Shown here in pieces: positions 35,745 to 44,717 of a DNA stretch of 64,000 nt. The stretch's first letter is position 1, and the number at the start of each line of letters is the position of its first letter. Both the position numbers and the translations under genes were made by a program. The notes under the pieces were generated by a model that saw nothing but the letters and a program-made list of their open reading frames with translations, made no database searches and had not been told where the DNA came from. Location of the stretch: NCBI GenBank assembly GCA_947488305.1, contig CANKZM010000005.1, positions 248,001-312,000 of the forward strand, given 5' to 3'. This DNA is from an uncultured Roseobacter sp. GTDB taxonomy: Bacteria; Pseudomonadota; Alphaproteobacteria; Rhodobacterales; Rhodobacteraceae.

Positions 35745-36105
35745 GGCGGCTCAATGTAATTGTGTAGAGGATCGCGTAAAGCGTCGAAACAGTGAGAGGA
35801 ACCGAGATCGTTGCAAGCAGTGCGGGCGACCCGGCAAGCCTGTGGAACGTTGTCAGCAAAACAAGGGAGATCAGAAAAGCCGCGACTGGCGGCGACACTA
35901 TACGCAGCCATCCTGCTGTACGAAGGAAGATGCTCTCAATCGTTCCCTTCAGAAAAAGCGTGATCGAGGCGGTCAAAAGTCCCTGTACAATACCGGCGAC
36001 AAGCGGAACTGGCATCTCATGTGCGCGGTTGGCAAAAAAGGCCCATCCTCCCATCAGCACAAAGCCTCCGAACCCGTGAACGGCTTTGCTCTGCAAGAGG
36101 CTCAT
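35737..36105 (-). CDS. Small hydrophobic membrane protein of the phospholipid operon
   Basis: A 122-residue protein with about four predicted membrane segments and no motif I recognise. It overlaps cdsA by 4 bases upstream and the CDP-alcohol transferase by 8 bases downstream, so it is translated with them and probably helps or localises one of those enzymes. Its central KGTIESIFLRTAGWLRIVSPP loop is charged and may face the cytoplasm. Confidence 0.72.
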   Translation of the reverse strand: MSLLQSKAVHGFGGFVLMGGWAFFANRAHEMPVPLVAGIVQGLLTASITLFLKGTIESIFLRTAGWLRIVSPPVAAFLISLVLLTTFHRLAGSPALLATISVPLTVSTLYAILYTITLSRHV

Positions 36106-37049
36106 ACGGTCGACCAGAAATAGCGTAAGACGTGAAAGAAAATCGGTGCTGAGAACACAACCGAGTCGAGCCGGTCAACAAAACCTCCATGCCCGGCAAT
36201 AAGGTGGCCCCAATCCTTGACACCTTTGTCGCGTTTGATGGCCGACATCACCAAACCGCCAAAGAACCCCATGACCGCAATCAACACGGACAAAAGGAAG
36301 GCCTGCCAGATAGCAAAGGGGGTCATCCACCACAGAAGCGCGCCAAGAATGCTGGCAGATAAGACGCCGCCCAAAAACCCTTCCCAGGTTTTTGACGGCG
36401 ACAACACTGGCGCGATCTTGTGACGCCCAAAAAGCTTGCCAAAGACGTACTGCAGAACATCCGATCCCTGGACAACCACAACCAGAAACGCGATCAGCAA
36501 GATCAACTTGCCCTCATATCCGGGGATTTGCAGGGTCAGCAAGGCCGGAACGTGACTGGCCGCAAATACGCAGATCATCAGGCCCCATTGCGTTTCGGAA
36601 ACGCGAGTCAAGAAGTTCTCTGTTTCCCCCCGGAGCGCAGAAATGATCGGCAGCAATAAAAAGGCGTAGACGGGTATGAAGATCGAATAGAGACCGTACC
36701 AGTCGATCCAGATCAGAAAATATTGAACGGGCAGCACAACAAAAAAAGCAGTGGCCAAGGCATAGTGATCGGCGCGGGATTTTGCAGTCAACGTCAGGAA
36801 CTCGCGCATCGCAGCAAAGGACAGTAGTCCAAACAGGATCACGGCCCCCGCCCTCCCAAAGAGCATTGCGATGGCCAATAGCGCAACCATTGCCCACCAG
36901 GCATTGATGCGTGCAACAAGGTTTTCAATGACAGGGTCCGTGTCGTCCGGGCTCACGCGTTTCTTCAAAATCGACGCAACAAATGATGCAAGGATCAGTA
37001 CACAAAACACGCCGCCCAACAGCAAAATGAATTCGAATGGCGCGCTCAT
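36102..37049 (-). CDS. cdsA: Phosphatidate cytidylyltransferase
   Basis: A 315-residue polytopic membrane enzyme making CDP-diacylglycerol from phosphatidic acid and CTP. The C-terminal CDS signature is intact: SAIKRDKGVKDWG followed by HGGFVDRLDS. About eight hydrophobic segments precede it. Being in an operon with an acyltransferase and a CDP-alcohol transferase, it resembles the ynb-type accessory copy more than the housekeeping cdsA near tsf/frr. Overlaps both neighbours by 4 bases. Confidence 0.9.
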   Translation of the reverse strand: MSAPFEFILLLGGVFCVLILASFVASILKKRVSPDDTDPVIENLVARINAWWAMVALLAIAMLFGRAGAVILFGLLSFAAMREFLTLTAKSRADHYALATAFFVVLPVQYFLIWIDWYGLYSIFIPVYAFLLLPIISALRGETENFLTRVSETQWGLMICVFAASHVPALLTLQIPGYEGKLILLIAFLVVVVQGSDVLQYVFGKLFGRHKIAPVLSPSKTWEGFLGGVLSASILGALLWWMTPFAIWQAFLLSVLIAVMGFFGGLVMSAIKRDKGVKDWGHLIAGHGGFVDRLDSVVFSAPIFFHVLRYFWSTV

Positions 37050-37762
37050 GCGGCGTCTCCGCTATCTTTCAGAGCAAGAAGGGCCGCATGACTTCGCTCT
37101 AGAAATGCGCCTTTGACTTCGCCTGCCTCGAGGCGCAAGGCTTCGCCAAAGCGCACGGTACAGATCAACGGGATCGGGAGGATTTCGCCTTTGGGCATGA
37201 CCTGATTGAGGTTTTCAATCCACACCGGAACCAAATCCACATCGGGCCTTTGCATTGCCAGATGATATAGGCCCGTCTTGAAAGGCAAAAGTGGGTCATC
37301 CCCCGTGTTTCGTGTGCCTTCCGGGAAAAGGATCAACGAGCTTCCTTCGTCCAGCGCTGCAGCCATTTGGGCAACCGGGTCGTGTTCACGCGACTCTGGG
37401 TTACGATCTATCAAAACGGCATTGAATACATCGCGGCCGATAAAGGTCTTCAGTTTTGACGTCAGCCAATAGTCGCTTCCCGCCACTGGCCGGGTCCGGC
37501 GTCGGATGCTTGGCGGCAAGACCGCCCAGATCAAAACGAAATCACCGTTGCTGGTATGATTTGCGAAGTAGACACGTTTGGATGGGACAGGCTCAACGCC
37601 ATCCCAAATTGCCCGAACCGCGGTCACGAGTCGCGCAAATAACACGATCACACTGGCCGATACGTTGGCAAAAACTGAATTGGCGGTCATTCTTGGCCCT
37701 GAAGATGCTGGTTGGTAGGCCAAGACTGCCAAATCTATCCTAAAAGTAAAACCTATTTGCAT
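37046..37762 (-). CDS. 1-acyl-glycerol-3-phosphate acyltransferase (PlsC-like)
   Basis: A 238-residue acyltransferase with the HX4D catalytic motif (H69 and D74 in NHTSNGD) and the substrate-binding LFPEGTRNTGD block. It makes phosphatidic acid, the substrate for the next enzyme in the operon. The start is uncertain: ATG 37762 gives a hydrophobic N-terminus, while ATG 37690 also fits the family; neither has a strong Shine-Dalgarno. It is the first gene of the operon and overlaps cdsA by 4 bases. Confidence 0.87.
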   Translation of the reverse strand: MQIGFTFRIDLAVLAYQPASSGPRMTANSVFANVSASVIVLFARLVTAVRAIWDGVEPVPSKRVYFANHTSNGDFVLIWAVLPPSIRRRTRPVAGSDYWLTSKLKTFIGRDVFNAVLIDRNPESREHDPVAQMAAALDEGSSLILFPEGTRNTGDDPLLPFKTGLYHLAMQRPDVDLVPVWIENLNQVMPKGEILPIPLICTVRFGEALRLEAGEVKGAFLERSHAALLALKDSGDAA

Positions 37763-38038
37763 CAGGTTTTATAGTAACCCGCTGGTGACAACGACGGCCC
37801 ATTGCGGACCTTCGGTCTCAGCTGTGACGCTGCGTTGTAATTCCCAGAAGAAGCCGTTCGAAGAAGAGGCAGCGAAGGTTCACTTTGAGCCCATAGTGCA
37901 GTAATTCCGCAATGCAGCTAATGTCGGCTTTCAGGTTTCAATTGCCGACTATTTATCAGTGGGCGATTAACTGGTGAGCAAGACGGCGTCACTTTCGCCA
38001 TGGTTATCCTCTTCAATCATCGCCGACACTTTGATGTA

Positions 38039-38725
38039 TCAACTGGCCATCCGTTCTTCGTGGGCGAAGGGGCTGAGGCCAAGCCATTTCTGCATGCAAT
38101 TTGCGATCTCGGGGGTGCCCGTCAGGACCATCCGCCCGCCTTTCACCGCTTTCTCGACAGTATCGACGCCCATCCATATTGCAGTCATCGTTCGCAAGTG
38201 GCTTTCCGCGTAGAGGTCAACTTCGTGACCTGGGTCAGAATAACAAGCTTCAACGCCTGTATTTGGATCTACCAGAAGCCAGCTATTTTGCTTTGCGGTC
38301 GCAAGATCATTGAAGACGAACTGAAGGCACACGCGTTTCTTGGGCAACGGGTCAATGTTTAAGCCTCGGTGCATGTCCCAAATCAGCAATTCTGGGTCGA
38401 GATTGTCGAGCGAAAGCCCGCCTTCGACCCATCGTTGCCCCCACACACCGATCCCCATGATGAGGGGCCTCAATTCTTCGCCAGCCGCTGTCAGACGATA
38501 TTCTTTGACGCCTTTATCTGTCTTGGCGGACTTGATCACACCTGCCACTTCCAATTCGCCCAAACGCTTTGACAGAAGCGAAGGTGACATGCGCGGTAGG
38601 CCACGCCTGAGGTCATTGAACCGCGTGCTGCCGCACAGGCATTCCCGCAGCAAAAGAGGCGTCCAACGCGTGCACAAAATCTCCGCCGCCATCGCAATCG
38701 GGCAAAACTGACCGTAACCACTCAT
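38039..38725 (-). CDS. HxlR-family transcriptional regulator (with C-terminal extension)
   Basis: A 228-residue regulator starting at the ATG 38725, behind AGGAGTGATATC. Residues 5-95 form an HxlR winged helix (FCPIAMAAEILCTRWTPLLLRE, then GSTRFNDLRRGLPRMSPSLLSKRL in two motifs). The C-terminal ~120 residues resemble a sterol-carrier-like domain often fused to this family. It is divergent from the acyl-CoA dehydrogenase/nitrilase operon, which it probably controls. A TTG upstream in frame (38752) is less likely as a start. Confidence 0.85.
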   Translation of the reverse strand: MSGYGQFCPIAMAAEILCTRWTPLLLRECLCGSTRFNDLRRGLPRMSPSLLSKRLGELEVAGVIKSAKTDKGVKEYRLTAAGEELRPLIMGIGVWGQRWVEGGLSLDNLDPELLIWDMHRGLNIDPLPKKRVCLQFVFNDLATAKQNSWLLVDPNTGVEACYSDPGHEVDLYAESHLRTMTAIWMGVDTVEKAVKGGRMVLTGTPEIANCMQKWLGLSPFAHEERMAS

Positions 38726-38870
38726 GATATCACTCCTTTTTTTGACTGCCAAAGCGTCTTCTTAAGCGTAGTCGGGTTGGATGAATGTCGCCAGTACAGT
38801 TTCTGGACTATCGCCACGATGGCACTTCCGTGATCCTGAGAATGCATTTTGATGGAATGGAGAATTCACT

Positions 38871-40022
38871 ATGAACAAATTTATTGACCGCGCTAAAACT
38901 GCTGCCAACCTGAATGAGACTGCCAAAACTCTGGCAAAAACATTCGCTGCAAGGGCGGCTGACCATGATGACAATGACAGGTTTGTCGCCGCGAATTACA
39001 CGGACCTGAAAAGCGCCGGGCTGATGTCGGCAGGTGTTCCTGTTGAGCTTGGTGGCGGTGGGGCCGACGTGCGCGCACTCAGTGACATGCTGCGTATTAT
39101 CGCCGGGGCCTGCGGGTCAACCGGCCTTGCCCTATCAATGCATACCCACCAAGTCGCAATCCCCGCTTGGCGTTGGCATCATCAGGACCCCGCGCGTCCT
39201 ATGGTCGAACCTCTCCTGCGACGCGTTGCCGACGAAAAAATCGTACTGTTGAGTTCGGGCGGATCAGATTGGATTGGTGGCTCCGGCACGGCCGAAAAAG
39301 TAGACGGCGGGTATCGGATTACCGCCCGAAAGGTGTTCTCGTCCGGCGCGCCTGCAGGTGATCTGCTCATGACTGGGGCCATTAGTGACGAAGACGGAAA
39401 AAAGACGGTCCTGCATTTCGGCGTCCCACTTGCCGCGCCAGAGGTCACTGTGCTGGATACGTGGCGTACCATGGGAATGCGCGGCACTGGATCGCATGAC
39501 GTTACAATCGACGAATTGTTCATCGCTGACGACAAAATCCCCCTCAAACGCGCAGCGGGCGAGTGGCACCCGGCGTTTCAAATGATCGCCACCATCGCAT
39601 TTCCGCTAATCTATTCGGTTTACCTGGGCATCGCCGAAAGCGCGCGAGAAATTGCGGTCGATATTGCCGCAAGGAAACCGGTCTGCAGTCGCACCCAGTC
39701 TATTGCCGGACGTATGGATACGGCCTTGGCCGCAGCACGCATGGCGCAAACCTTTATGATCGAAGCTGTCGAGCGCAACGCACCCTCGGCAGAGACCATC
39801 AATGAAGTGATGATTGGCCGACGTCTGGTCGAAGAAAACGCGATCCGAACGGTGGAACTGGCAATGGAGTTGGCAGGCGGCGCGAGCTTCTATCGCAAGA
39901 CTGAGCTTGAGCGGCGTTTCCGCGACATTCAGGCAGCGCGGTATCATCCACTGCAAAAAGAGGTGCAGGCCGAATATGCCGGAGCAATGGCGCTGGAACA
40001 GCCAATCGATCAAATTTTTTAG
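38871..40022 (+). CDS. Acyl-CoA dehydrogenase-family flavoenzyme
   Basis: A 383-residue protein of the acyl-CoA dehydrogenase superfamily with the N-terminal helical domain, the middle beta domain (LSSGGSDWIGGSGTAEKVDGGYR, split as LSSGGSDWIGG and KVDGGYRITARKVFSSG) and the C-terminal helical bundle. The ending ERRFRDIQAARYHPLQ resembles the DszC/HpaH-like flavin monooxygenase side of the family, so it may be a group D flavin monooxygenase. It is co-directional with the nitrilase and divergent from HxlR. Substrate unknown. Confidence 0.8.
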   Translation: MNKFIDRAKTAANLNETAKTLAKTFAARAADHDDNDRFVAANYTDLKSAGLMSAGVPVELGGGGADVRALSDMLRIIAGACGSTGLALSMHTHQVAIPAWRWHHQDPARPMVEPLLRRVADEKIVLLSSGGSDWIGGSGTAEKVDGGYRITARKVFSSGAPAGDLLMTGAISDEDGKKTVLHFGVPLAAPEVTVLDTWRTMGMRGTGSHDVTIDELFIADDKIPLKRAAGEWHPAFQMIATIAFPLIYSVYLGIAESAREIAVDIAARKPVCSRTQSIAGRMDTALAAARMAQTFMIEAVERNAPSAETINEVMIGRRLVEENAIRTVELAMELAGGASFYRKTELERRFRDIQAARYHPLQKEVQAEYAGAMALEQPIDQIF

Positions 40023-40090
40023 CGCTGTACTTGCTCAATTTCGAGTTAACTCAGCACGTTGGGACTGATCGCAGCAAAAAGGAATTCGTC

Positions 40091-41023
40091 ATGAAAGTCG
40101 CAGTTGTCCAGGAACCGCCCGTCTATCTGAACCTCGCAGCTAGTCTGGAGCGTGCGATCAACCTTGTCGCGCAGGCCGCAAAAGATGGTGCCAAATTGAT
40201 GGTTTTTCCCGAAACATGGTTTCCCGGATACCCGACGTTTTGCTGGCGGCTCTCGCCAGGCGCGGACATGGGCAAGACGGATGACTTGTTTGCGTTGTCA
40301 CAAGCCAATTCCATCGACCTCAGCCGCAATGGCATGGCCCCGCTGCAAGAAGCGGCCGCAGAGCACGAGATGGTCATTGTGGTCGGCTATCAGGAAATCG
40401 ACGGCGATGTCTCTGGCTCGACGATTTTCAATTCTTGCGCGATCATTGATGCCGACGGTAGGATCATGAACAACCATCGCAAGCTGATGCCGACCAATCC
40501 CGAACGCATGATTTGGGGCTTTGGCGACGGGTCTGGCCTGAACGTCGTCGAAACTGCGGTCGGGCGTATCGGCGCGCTAATATGTTGGGAAAACTACATG
40601 CCATTGGCGCGCTACGCGCTTTATGCACAAAACATCGACATCTACGTTGCCCCGACCTGGGACACAGGTGACACGTGGCTTGCCACGATGCAGCACATCG
40701 CGCGCGAGGGCGGGTGTTGGGTCATTGGATGCGCAACGGCACTTGAAGCGTCTGACATTCCCGAGGGTATCCCTCATCACGACATTCTATTCCCGAGCAA
40801 CGATGAATGGGTCAATCCCGGCGACGCCGTCATCTATAAACCCTTCGGTGGAATCGCAGCCGGTCCGATGCACCGCGAAAAGGGGCTTCTTTGGGCCGAT
40901 ATAGACGTATCCGCTGCCCGCGCTTCACGTAGAAAATTCGACGCAAGCGGCCACTATGCCCGCCCAGATGTATTCTCACTAACCGTCGACAGAAGCCGAA
41001 AAGTGCCGGTTTCATTTAGCTGA
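40091..41023 (+). CDS. Carbon-nitrogen hydrolase, nitrilase-type
   Basis: A 310-residue nitrilase-superfamily enzyme with the full catalytic triad: E41 (VFPETWFPGYP), K131 (NHRKLMPTNPERMIW) and C165 (GALICWENYMP). The residues around the cysteine (CWENYMPL) and length fit a true nitrilase (branch 1), which converts nitriles to carboxylic acids and ammonia. The ATG at 40091 is chosen because family members start with (M)KVAVVQ. It follows the flavoenzyme by 68 bases; together they may degrade an aldoxime- or nitrile-containing compound. Confidence 0.9.
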   Translation: MKVAVVQEPPVYLNLAASLERAINLVAQAAKDGAKLMVFPETWFPGYPTFCWRLSPGADMGKTDDLFALSQANSIDLSRNGMAPLQEAAAEHEMVIVVGYQEIDGDVSGSTIFNSCAIIDADGRIMNNHRKLMPTNPERMIWGFGDGSGLNVVETAVGRIGALICWENYMPLARYALYAQNIDIYVAPTWDTGDTWLATMQHIAREGGCWVIGCATALEASDIPEGIPHHDILFPSNDEWVNPGDAVIYKPFGGIAAGPMHREKGLLWADIDVSAARASRRKFDASGHYARPDVFSLTVDRSRKVPVSFS

Positions 41024-41410
41024 CCGACTGTCGCTAATTGCAGCAGCGCATGCATTTCACACACTCAATTGGCAGGGGTATTTTCAACATTGGCTCGGTC
41101 CGAACGCGTTGATAGCAGTCATTGGTGCGCGCGCAGCGAAAGCTCGGTTTGGTCCCGCAAACTGTGAGTTCATCCATCCACCAGTTTTGCTCATGCAGCG
41201 AATGGCCGGAAAGCGGGCTGCGATTGCAGAAACCAGGGTCGTCGTTGGACGGCAGCTCTGGGCCGCAAGTGACCCCGGTCGTTCGCTTTTGTCTTAGAGG
41301 TGCTGCACCGCATTCGAGGCCCGCTAAGAGCCCGAGGCTATTGTCGATGACAGATTGCATGTAGTAAAAGAGCGCTCCAGGGATTGGCTGTCGCAGTTTG
41401 GGAAAAAAGC
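41024..41410. other. Intergenic region, no supported gene
   Basis: About 390 bases. Open frames in both strands lack conserved motifs. I see no terminator hairpin after the nitrilase gene. Confidence 0.4.
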
Positions 41411-41803
41411 ATGGATCAGACCCCTGAAGGAATGCCGCCAAAAAAGCTTTGGCTCCTTCGGTTGCTGCTTCGATTTGCGACTTATGTTGGCGCCTATCTG
41501 ACCGGTATTGTTACTTTCATAGTCTTGACACCCGCCGAGTTAATTCTGGCGAGTAGATGGCTGGTCGATGTCTATCCATGGTTCAGCCTGATTGGCTTTT
41601 TCTTCTTTTACTCCGGATATGATGGATTGGCAGAGAGTTTCTGGTTCATCGGATGGACAGCCCTCGGCGTTATGGCATTCGGTTTCTCGAGTTTCTTTGG
41701 AAACCGATCAAGATTTGTCGCGTTCCGACCATGGCTTCTCGCGTTTCCTGTCGGGTTTGTTGGCGCGCTTGGTGCGTACTATGCTGCTGCTGGATCAATC
41801 TAA
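41411..41803 (+). CDS. Small membrane protein of unknown function
   Basis: A 130-residue protein with a short basic N-terminus and about four hydrophobic segments (near 18-38, 54-70, 78-95 and 107-125). No motif is recognised. The ATG at 41411 directly follows an A-rich, weak ribosome site. There is no operon partner; the integrase gene is convergent 124 bases downstream. Confidence 0.55.
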   Translation: MDQTPEGMPPKKLWLLRLLLRFATYVGAYLTGIVTFIVLTPAELILASRWLVDVYPWFSLIGFFFFYSGYDGLAESFWFIGWTALGVMAFGFSSFFGNRSRFVAFRPWLLAFPVGFVGALGAYYAAAGSI

Positions 41804-41927
41804 TGTTGAGGTCTTTTCTGTCGAAAATAGCAAAGGAGGAGTTCAGTGTTCTACGATGTTTCGTGGGTCGCCGTTGTCCACGGACCGTGTGTTCGAACAG
41901 CGGTTGACCGCGCGGGCGCAGTTAACG

Positions 41928-42641
41928 TCAGCAAAGCGGACTGCGACCGCAGCATCTTGACCATCGGTCTAAGGTCCGGAATGGACCGCTTGCAGGCGGC
42001 CCATAGCTATAGATTTCAATGGCTTCCGCGATAGCCAATGCATCTTCAAGCTCAACGCCGAGATAACGGACTGTGCTGTCCATCTTCGTGTGACCAAGTA
42101 GTAGCTGGACGGCTCTGAGATTTCCCGTCTTTTTGTAGATCTGCGTAACTTTGGTGCGGCGCATTGAATGGGTGCCATAGGCCGTCGCTTCAAGACCGAT
42201 CGAAGTGACCCAATCGCGTACGATCCGCGCATACTGGCGGGTCGAGATGTGCAGGCGTTCGTGAAAACGGCCTGGCCAAAGATATTCTGACCCGACCATC
42301 AAATCGTCTTCCATCCATTTCTCTACTGACGCTCGGGTCCCTTCTGATATCTCGAACCGCACAGGTTTCTGTGTCTTGCTCTGCAAAACCGACGCCCGCT
42401 CCTTGATCTGGCCCGACGCCATCACGTCGACCACCTTCATTCTCACGAGATCACATCCGCGAAGCTTGCTGTTGATTGCCATGTTGAAAAGTGCGAGGTC
42501 ACGGTAGTTCTCGGCCTGTTCAAGCCGAACTCGGATTGCCCAAACATGTTTGGGCTTCAGGGGTAGTTTCTGCCCAACGATGCGACCCTTATTCCAGGCT
42601 GGGCGAAGTGCGCGAATTGCCGGTAAGTTTGGTGTTTGCAT
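41928..42641 (-). CDS. Tyrosine recombinase / site-specific integrase
   Basis: A 237-residue recombinase starting at ATG 42641 behind GGAGG. Catalytic residues are present: R61 (NSKLRGCDLVR), a beta-hairpin Lys (K89 or K92), H158-x-x-R161 (HSMRRTK), H184 (LLGHTKMDS) and nucleophile Y193 (VRYLGVE). It lacks a long N-terminal arm-binding domain, so it is smaller than phage integrases and resembles stand-alone recombinases on proteobacterial plasmids and islands. No adjacent att-like repeat or tRNA was found; the tRNA-Gly lies 4.4 kb away. Confidence 0.87.
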   Translation of the reverse strand: MQTPNLPAIRALRPAWNKGRIVGQKLPLKPKHVWAIRVRLEQAENYRDLALFNMAINSKLRGCDLVRMKVVDVMASGQIKERASVLQSKTQKPVRFEISEGTRASVEKWMEDDLMVGSEYLWPGRFHERLHISTRQYARIVRDWVTSIGLEATAYGTHSMRRTKVTQIYKKTGNLRAVQLLLGHTKMDSTVRYLGVELEDALAIAEAIEIYSYGPPASGPFRTLDRWSRCCGRSPLC

Positions 42642-42822
42642 GACTGATCCTCCGATCCGCCATGCCCTCCCACAACGACAACCCGACGTTGACCGCCGCA
42701 ACATATCACGGGATGCTGCGGGGTACATGAACGTCTGTTTTGGCGAAACGCGCTCCCTAGAGACGTTCACTTTGCCCGCCCAAAGACTGTTGTACGAACG
42801 GCAACAGGATTTCCTTTCACGC

Positions 42823-43488
42823 TTAACTCGTCCTAAATACAGCTAGGATCAGAGCGAACAGCCGAAACAGGTCATATTCTTTCCCGGGCACGTGCAACTC
42901 GAGCTGGCAGTGGTTTTGCGCGAAGACGTGCTCGGTAATTTCGCCTTCTGAGAGGGCCATCAGCGAATTATAGCTTGTTCGCAATACAACGTCTGGGTCA
43001 GTTGCGGGCGAATAGGATACCGAAGCGGTTCCTCCTTGGGCTTTCACTTCCATTTCTTCCCCATCGACTACAAAGCTGGCCACCACATTCAAATCGCCGA
43101 CTGCGACCTTCTCGGCGGCGGACCCCAATGTGACCGCTACGGTTCTCAGATTGCCGGGATCGACTACTTCGCCTTCCGAAGAGAACAAGGCACCGAACAT
43201 CGCCAGTTCAAAGATAAGAGTGCGCGTTCTGCGTCCGAGGTCCGTCAATTCATAAAGCGTCGTTGCGTGGGGACCTTGGGTTTTCCGCGCAAGACCATCC
43301 TCGACCAGTTTTGCCAGCCGTTCTGTCAAAAGGTTGGCAGCAATGCCTGTCAGCCCGCGCTGCAGATCCGTGAAACGGGCTGGACCGGCATGCAAATCCC
43401 GCAGGATCAGCAGTGTCCAACGGTCGCCAACCCGATCCAGGCCGCGCGCAATCGGACAGAGCAATTTGTAGGACCGCGGTTTCGCCAT
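42823..43488 (-). CDS. HxlR-family transcriptional regulator
   Basis: A 221-residue HxlR regulator, with the family opening CPIARGLDRVGDRWTLLILRDL and RFTDLQRGLTGIAANLLTERL, plus a ~110-residue C-terminal domain like that of the 38039 gene. It is divergent from an NmrA-like/carbonic-anhydrase/dehalogenase operon and separated from it by 81 bases containing a perfect palindrome. It probably represses that operon in the absence of an aromatic or reactive inducer. Confidence 0.87.
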   Translation of the reverse strand: MAKPRSYKLLCPIARGLDRVGDRWTLLILRDLHAGPARFTDLQRGLTGIAANLLTERLAKLVEDGLARKTQGPHATTLYELTDLGRRTRTLIFELAMFGALFSSEGEVVDPGNLRTVAVTLGSAAEKVAVGDLNVVASFVVDGEEMEVKAQGGTASVSYSPATDPDVVLRTSYNSLMALSEGEITEHVFAQNHCQLELHVPGKEYDLFRLFALILAVFRTS

Positions 43489-43507
43489 ATTACCTCACAG
43501 AAATGTT

Positions 43508-43535
43508 ACTTTAATTTTTAAAGTTGTCACTTTAG
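43508..43535. promoter_or_regulatory. Candidate HxlR operator
   Basis: Perfect 17-bp palindrome ACTTTAA-TTT-TTAAAGT (43508-43524), followed 4 bases later by a further half-site ACTTTAG (43529-43535). It sits between two divergent start codons, where an HxlR operator is expected. Confidence 0.65.
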
Positions 43536-43569
43536 TTCTCTAGAAATCCTATGAAACCGAGGCTCCCCC

Positions 43570-44676
43570 ATGTCAACACATCCAAAAATCCTTGTCACAA
43601 GCAGCGCCGGGAAAACCGGTCTGCCCGTGGCGCTTCAACTTCTGGAAAAGGGAGTGCCGGTCCGCGCGTTTGTGCGTCGCAACGACCACCGGGCCGAGAC
43701 ACTCACGCGCGCCGGGGCAGATGTATTTGTCGGCAACCAATATGACGTTTCTGACCTGCGAAAAGCGATGCAAGGTGCGCAGCGCGCCTATCAATGCGCA
43801 CCGACCGCACCCAACGGGCTGCATTTCAACGCAGCCTTCACAGTGGCGGCGGCGGAGGCAAAGCTCGAACATCTGGTCATACTTGGCCAATGGCTAACCA
43901 GTGCCGATCACCCGTCGCTGTTTACGCGCGAAGTCTATTTGTCGGACGCGCTGGCGCGCTTGTCACCGAACACAACCATCACGTCCGTTGATCCTGGCTG
44001 GTTCGCCGACAACTACCTGATGGTCCTCGATGCTGCAGCCCATCTTAGCATGTTTGCGATGCCACTCGGGCCCGGCGATGAGAAGAAAAACGCGCCTCCC
44101 AGCAAAGAAGACATTGCGAGGGTTGTTGTCGCCACCCTTCTTGATCCCCAGCCCCATGCAGGCAAGCGCTACCGCCCAACCGGCCCGGAGCTTTTGTCCC
44201 CAAACGAGATCGCCGCAGCCATGGGGCGGGCATTGGGCCGCACGGTCAAATACACGGACATCTCTGAGAAAATGATGACCAAAGCGCTGCGGGCCAACCC
44301 GCCGCCAAACTACTCAGAAGCGGCAGTGTCCCAACTCGCGCTTTATGCAAACGAGTATCGTCGCGGCACCTTTGCGGTGAACGCACCAACCGAGGATGTG
44401 GCGGTGGTTGGCGGACGCGAACCTGAGGCGTTTGAGGACACCGTTCGTCGCTATGTGATCGCGCAACCCAGCCTGCAACCCAGCATTGGGCGACGACTGG
44501 CAGCGGCCTTGGGTTTCCTGAAGATCTTGGCAATGCCCGCCTTGGACCTCGCGAAGGTGCAAAGTGATCGTGACTACGTGCAAAACAGTCAGCCCCGCTT
44601 CAGCCAAGAGTCTGAAGAATGGGCACAAACGCATATCCCGCGACGCAGCGCGGTGACACATCTGAATTCTGCCTGA
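43570..44676 (+). CDS. NmrA-like NAD(P)-binding protein
   Basis: A 368-residue Rossmann-fold protein of the atypical short-chain dehydrogenase (NmrA/HSCARG) type. The N-terminal dinucleotide segment is ILVTSSAGKTGLPVALQLLEKG, given here as TSSAGKTG, followed by VPVRAFVRR and the AGADVFVGNQYD block. The catalytic Tyr/Lys pair of classical SDRs is not apparent, which is common in NmrA-like redox sensors. The C-terminal ~70 residues are an extension. First gene of an operon under HxlR. Confidence 0.83.
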   Translation: MSTHPKILVTSSAGKTGLPVALQLLEKGVPVRAFVRRNDHRAETLTRAGADVFVGNQYDVSDLRKAMQGAQRAYQCAPTAPNGLHFNAAFTVAAAEAKLEHLVILGQWLTSADHPSLFTREVYLSDALARLSPNTTITSVDPGWFADNYLMVLDAAAHLSMFAMPLGPGDEKKNAPPSKEDIARVVVATLLDPQPHAGKRYRPTGPELLSPNEIAAAMGRALGRTVKYTDISEKMMTKALRANPPPNYSEAAVSQLALYANEYRRGTFAVNAPTEDVAVVGGREPEAFEDTVRRYVIAQPSLQPSIGRRLAAALGFLKILAMPALDLAKVQSDRDYVQNSQPRFSQESEEWAQTHIPRRSAVTHLNSA

Positions 44677-44717
44677 CGTGGCGCAACCTTCACCCTCATG
44701 AAAATCGGAGACATTCT

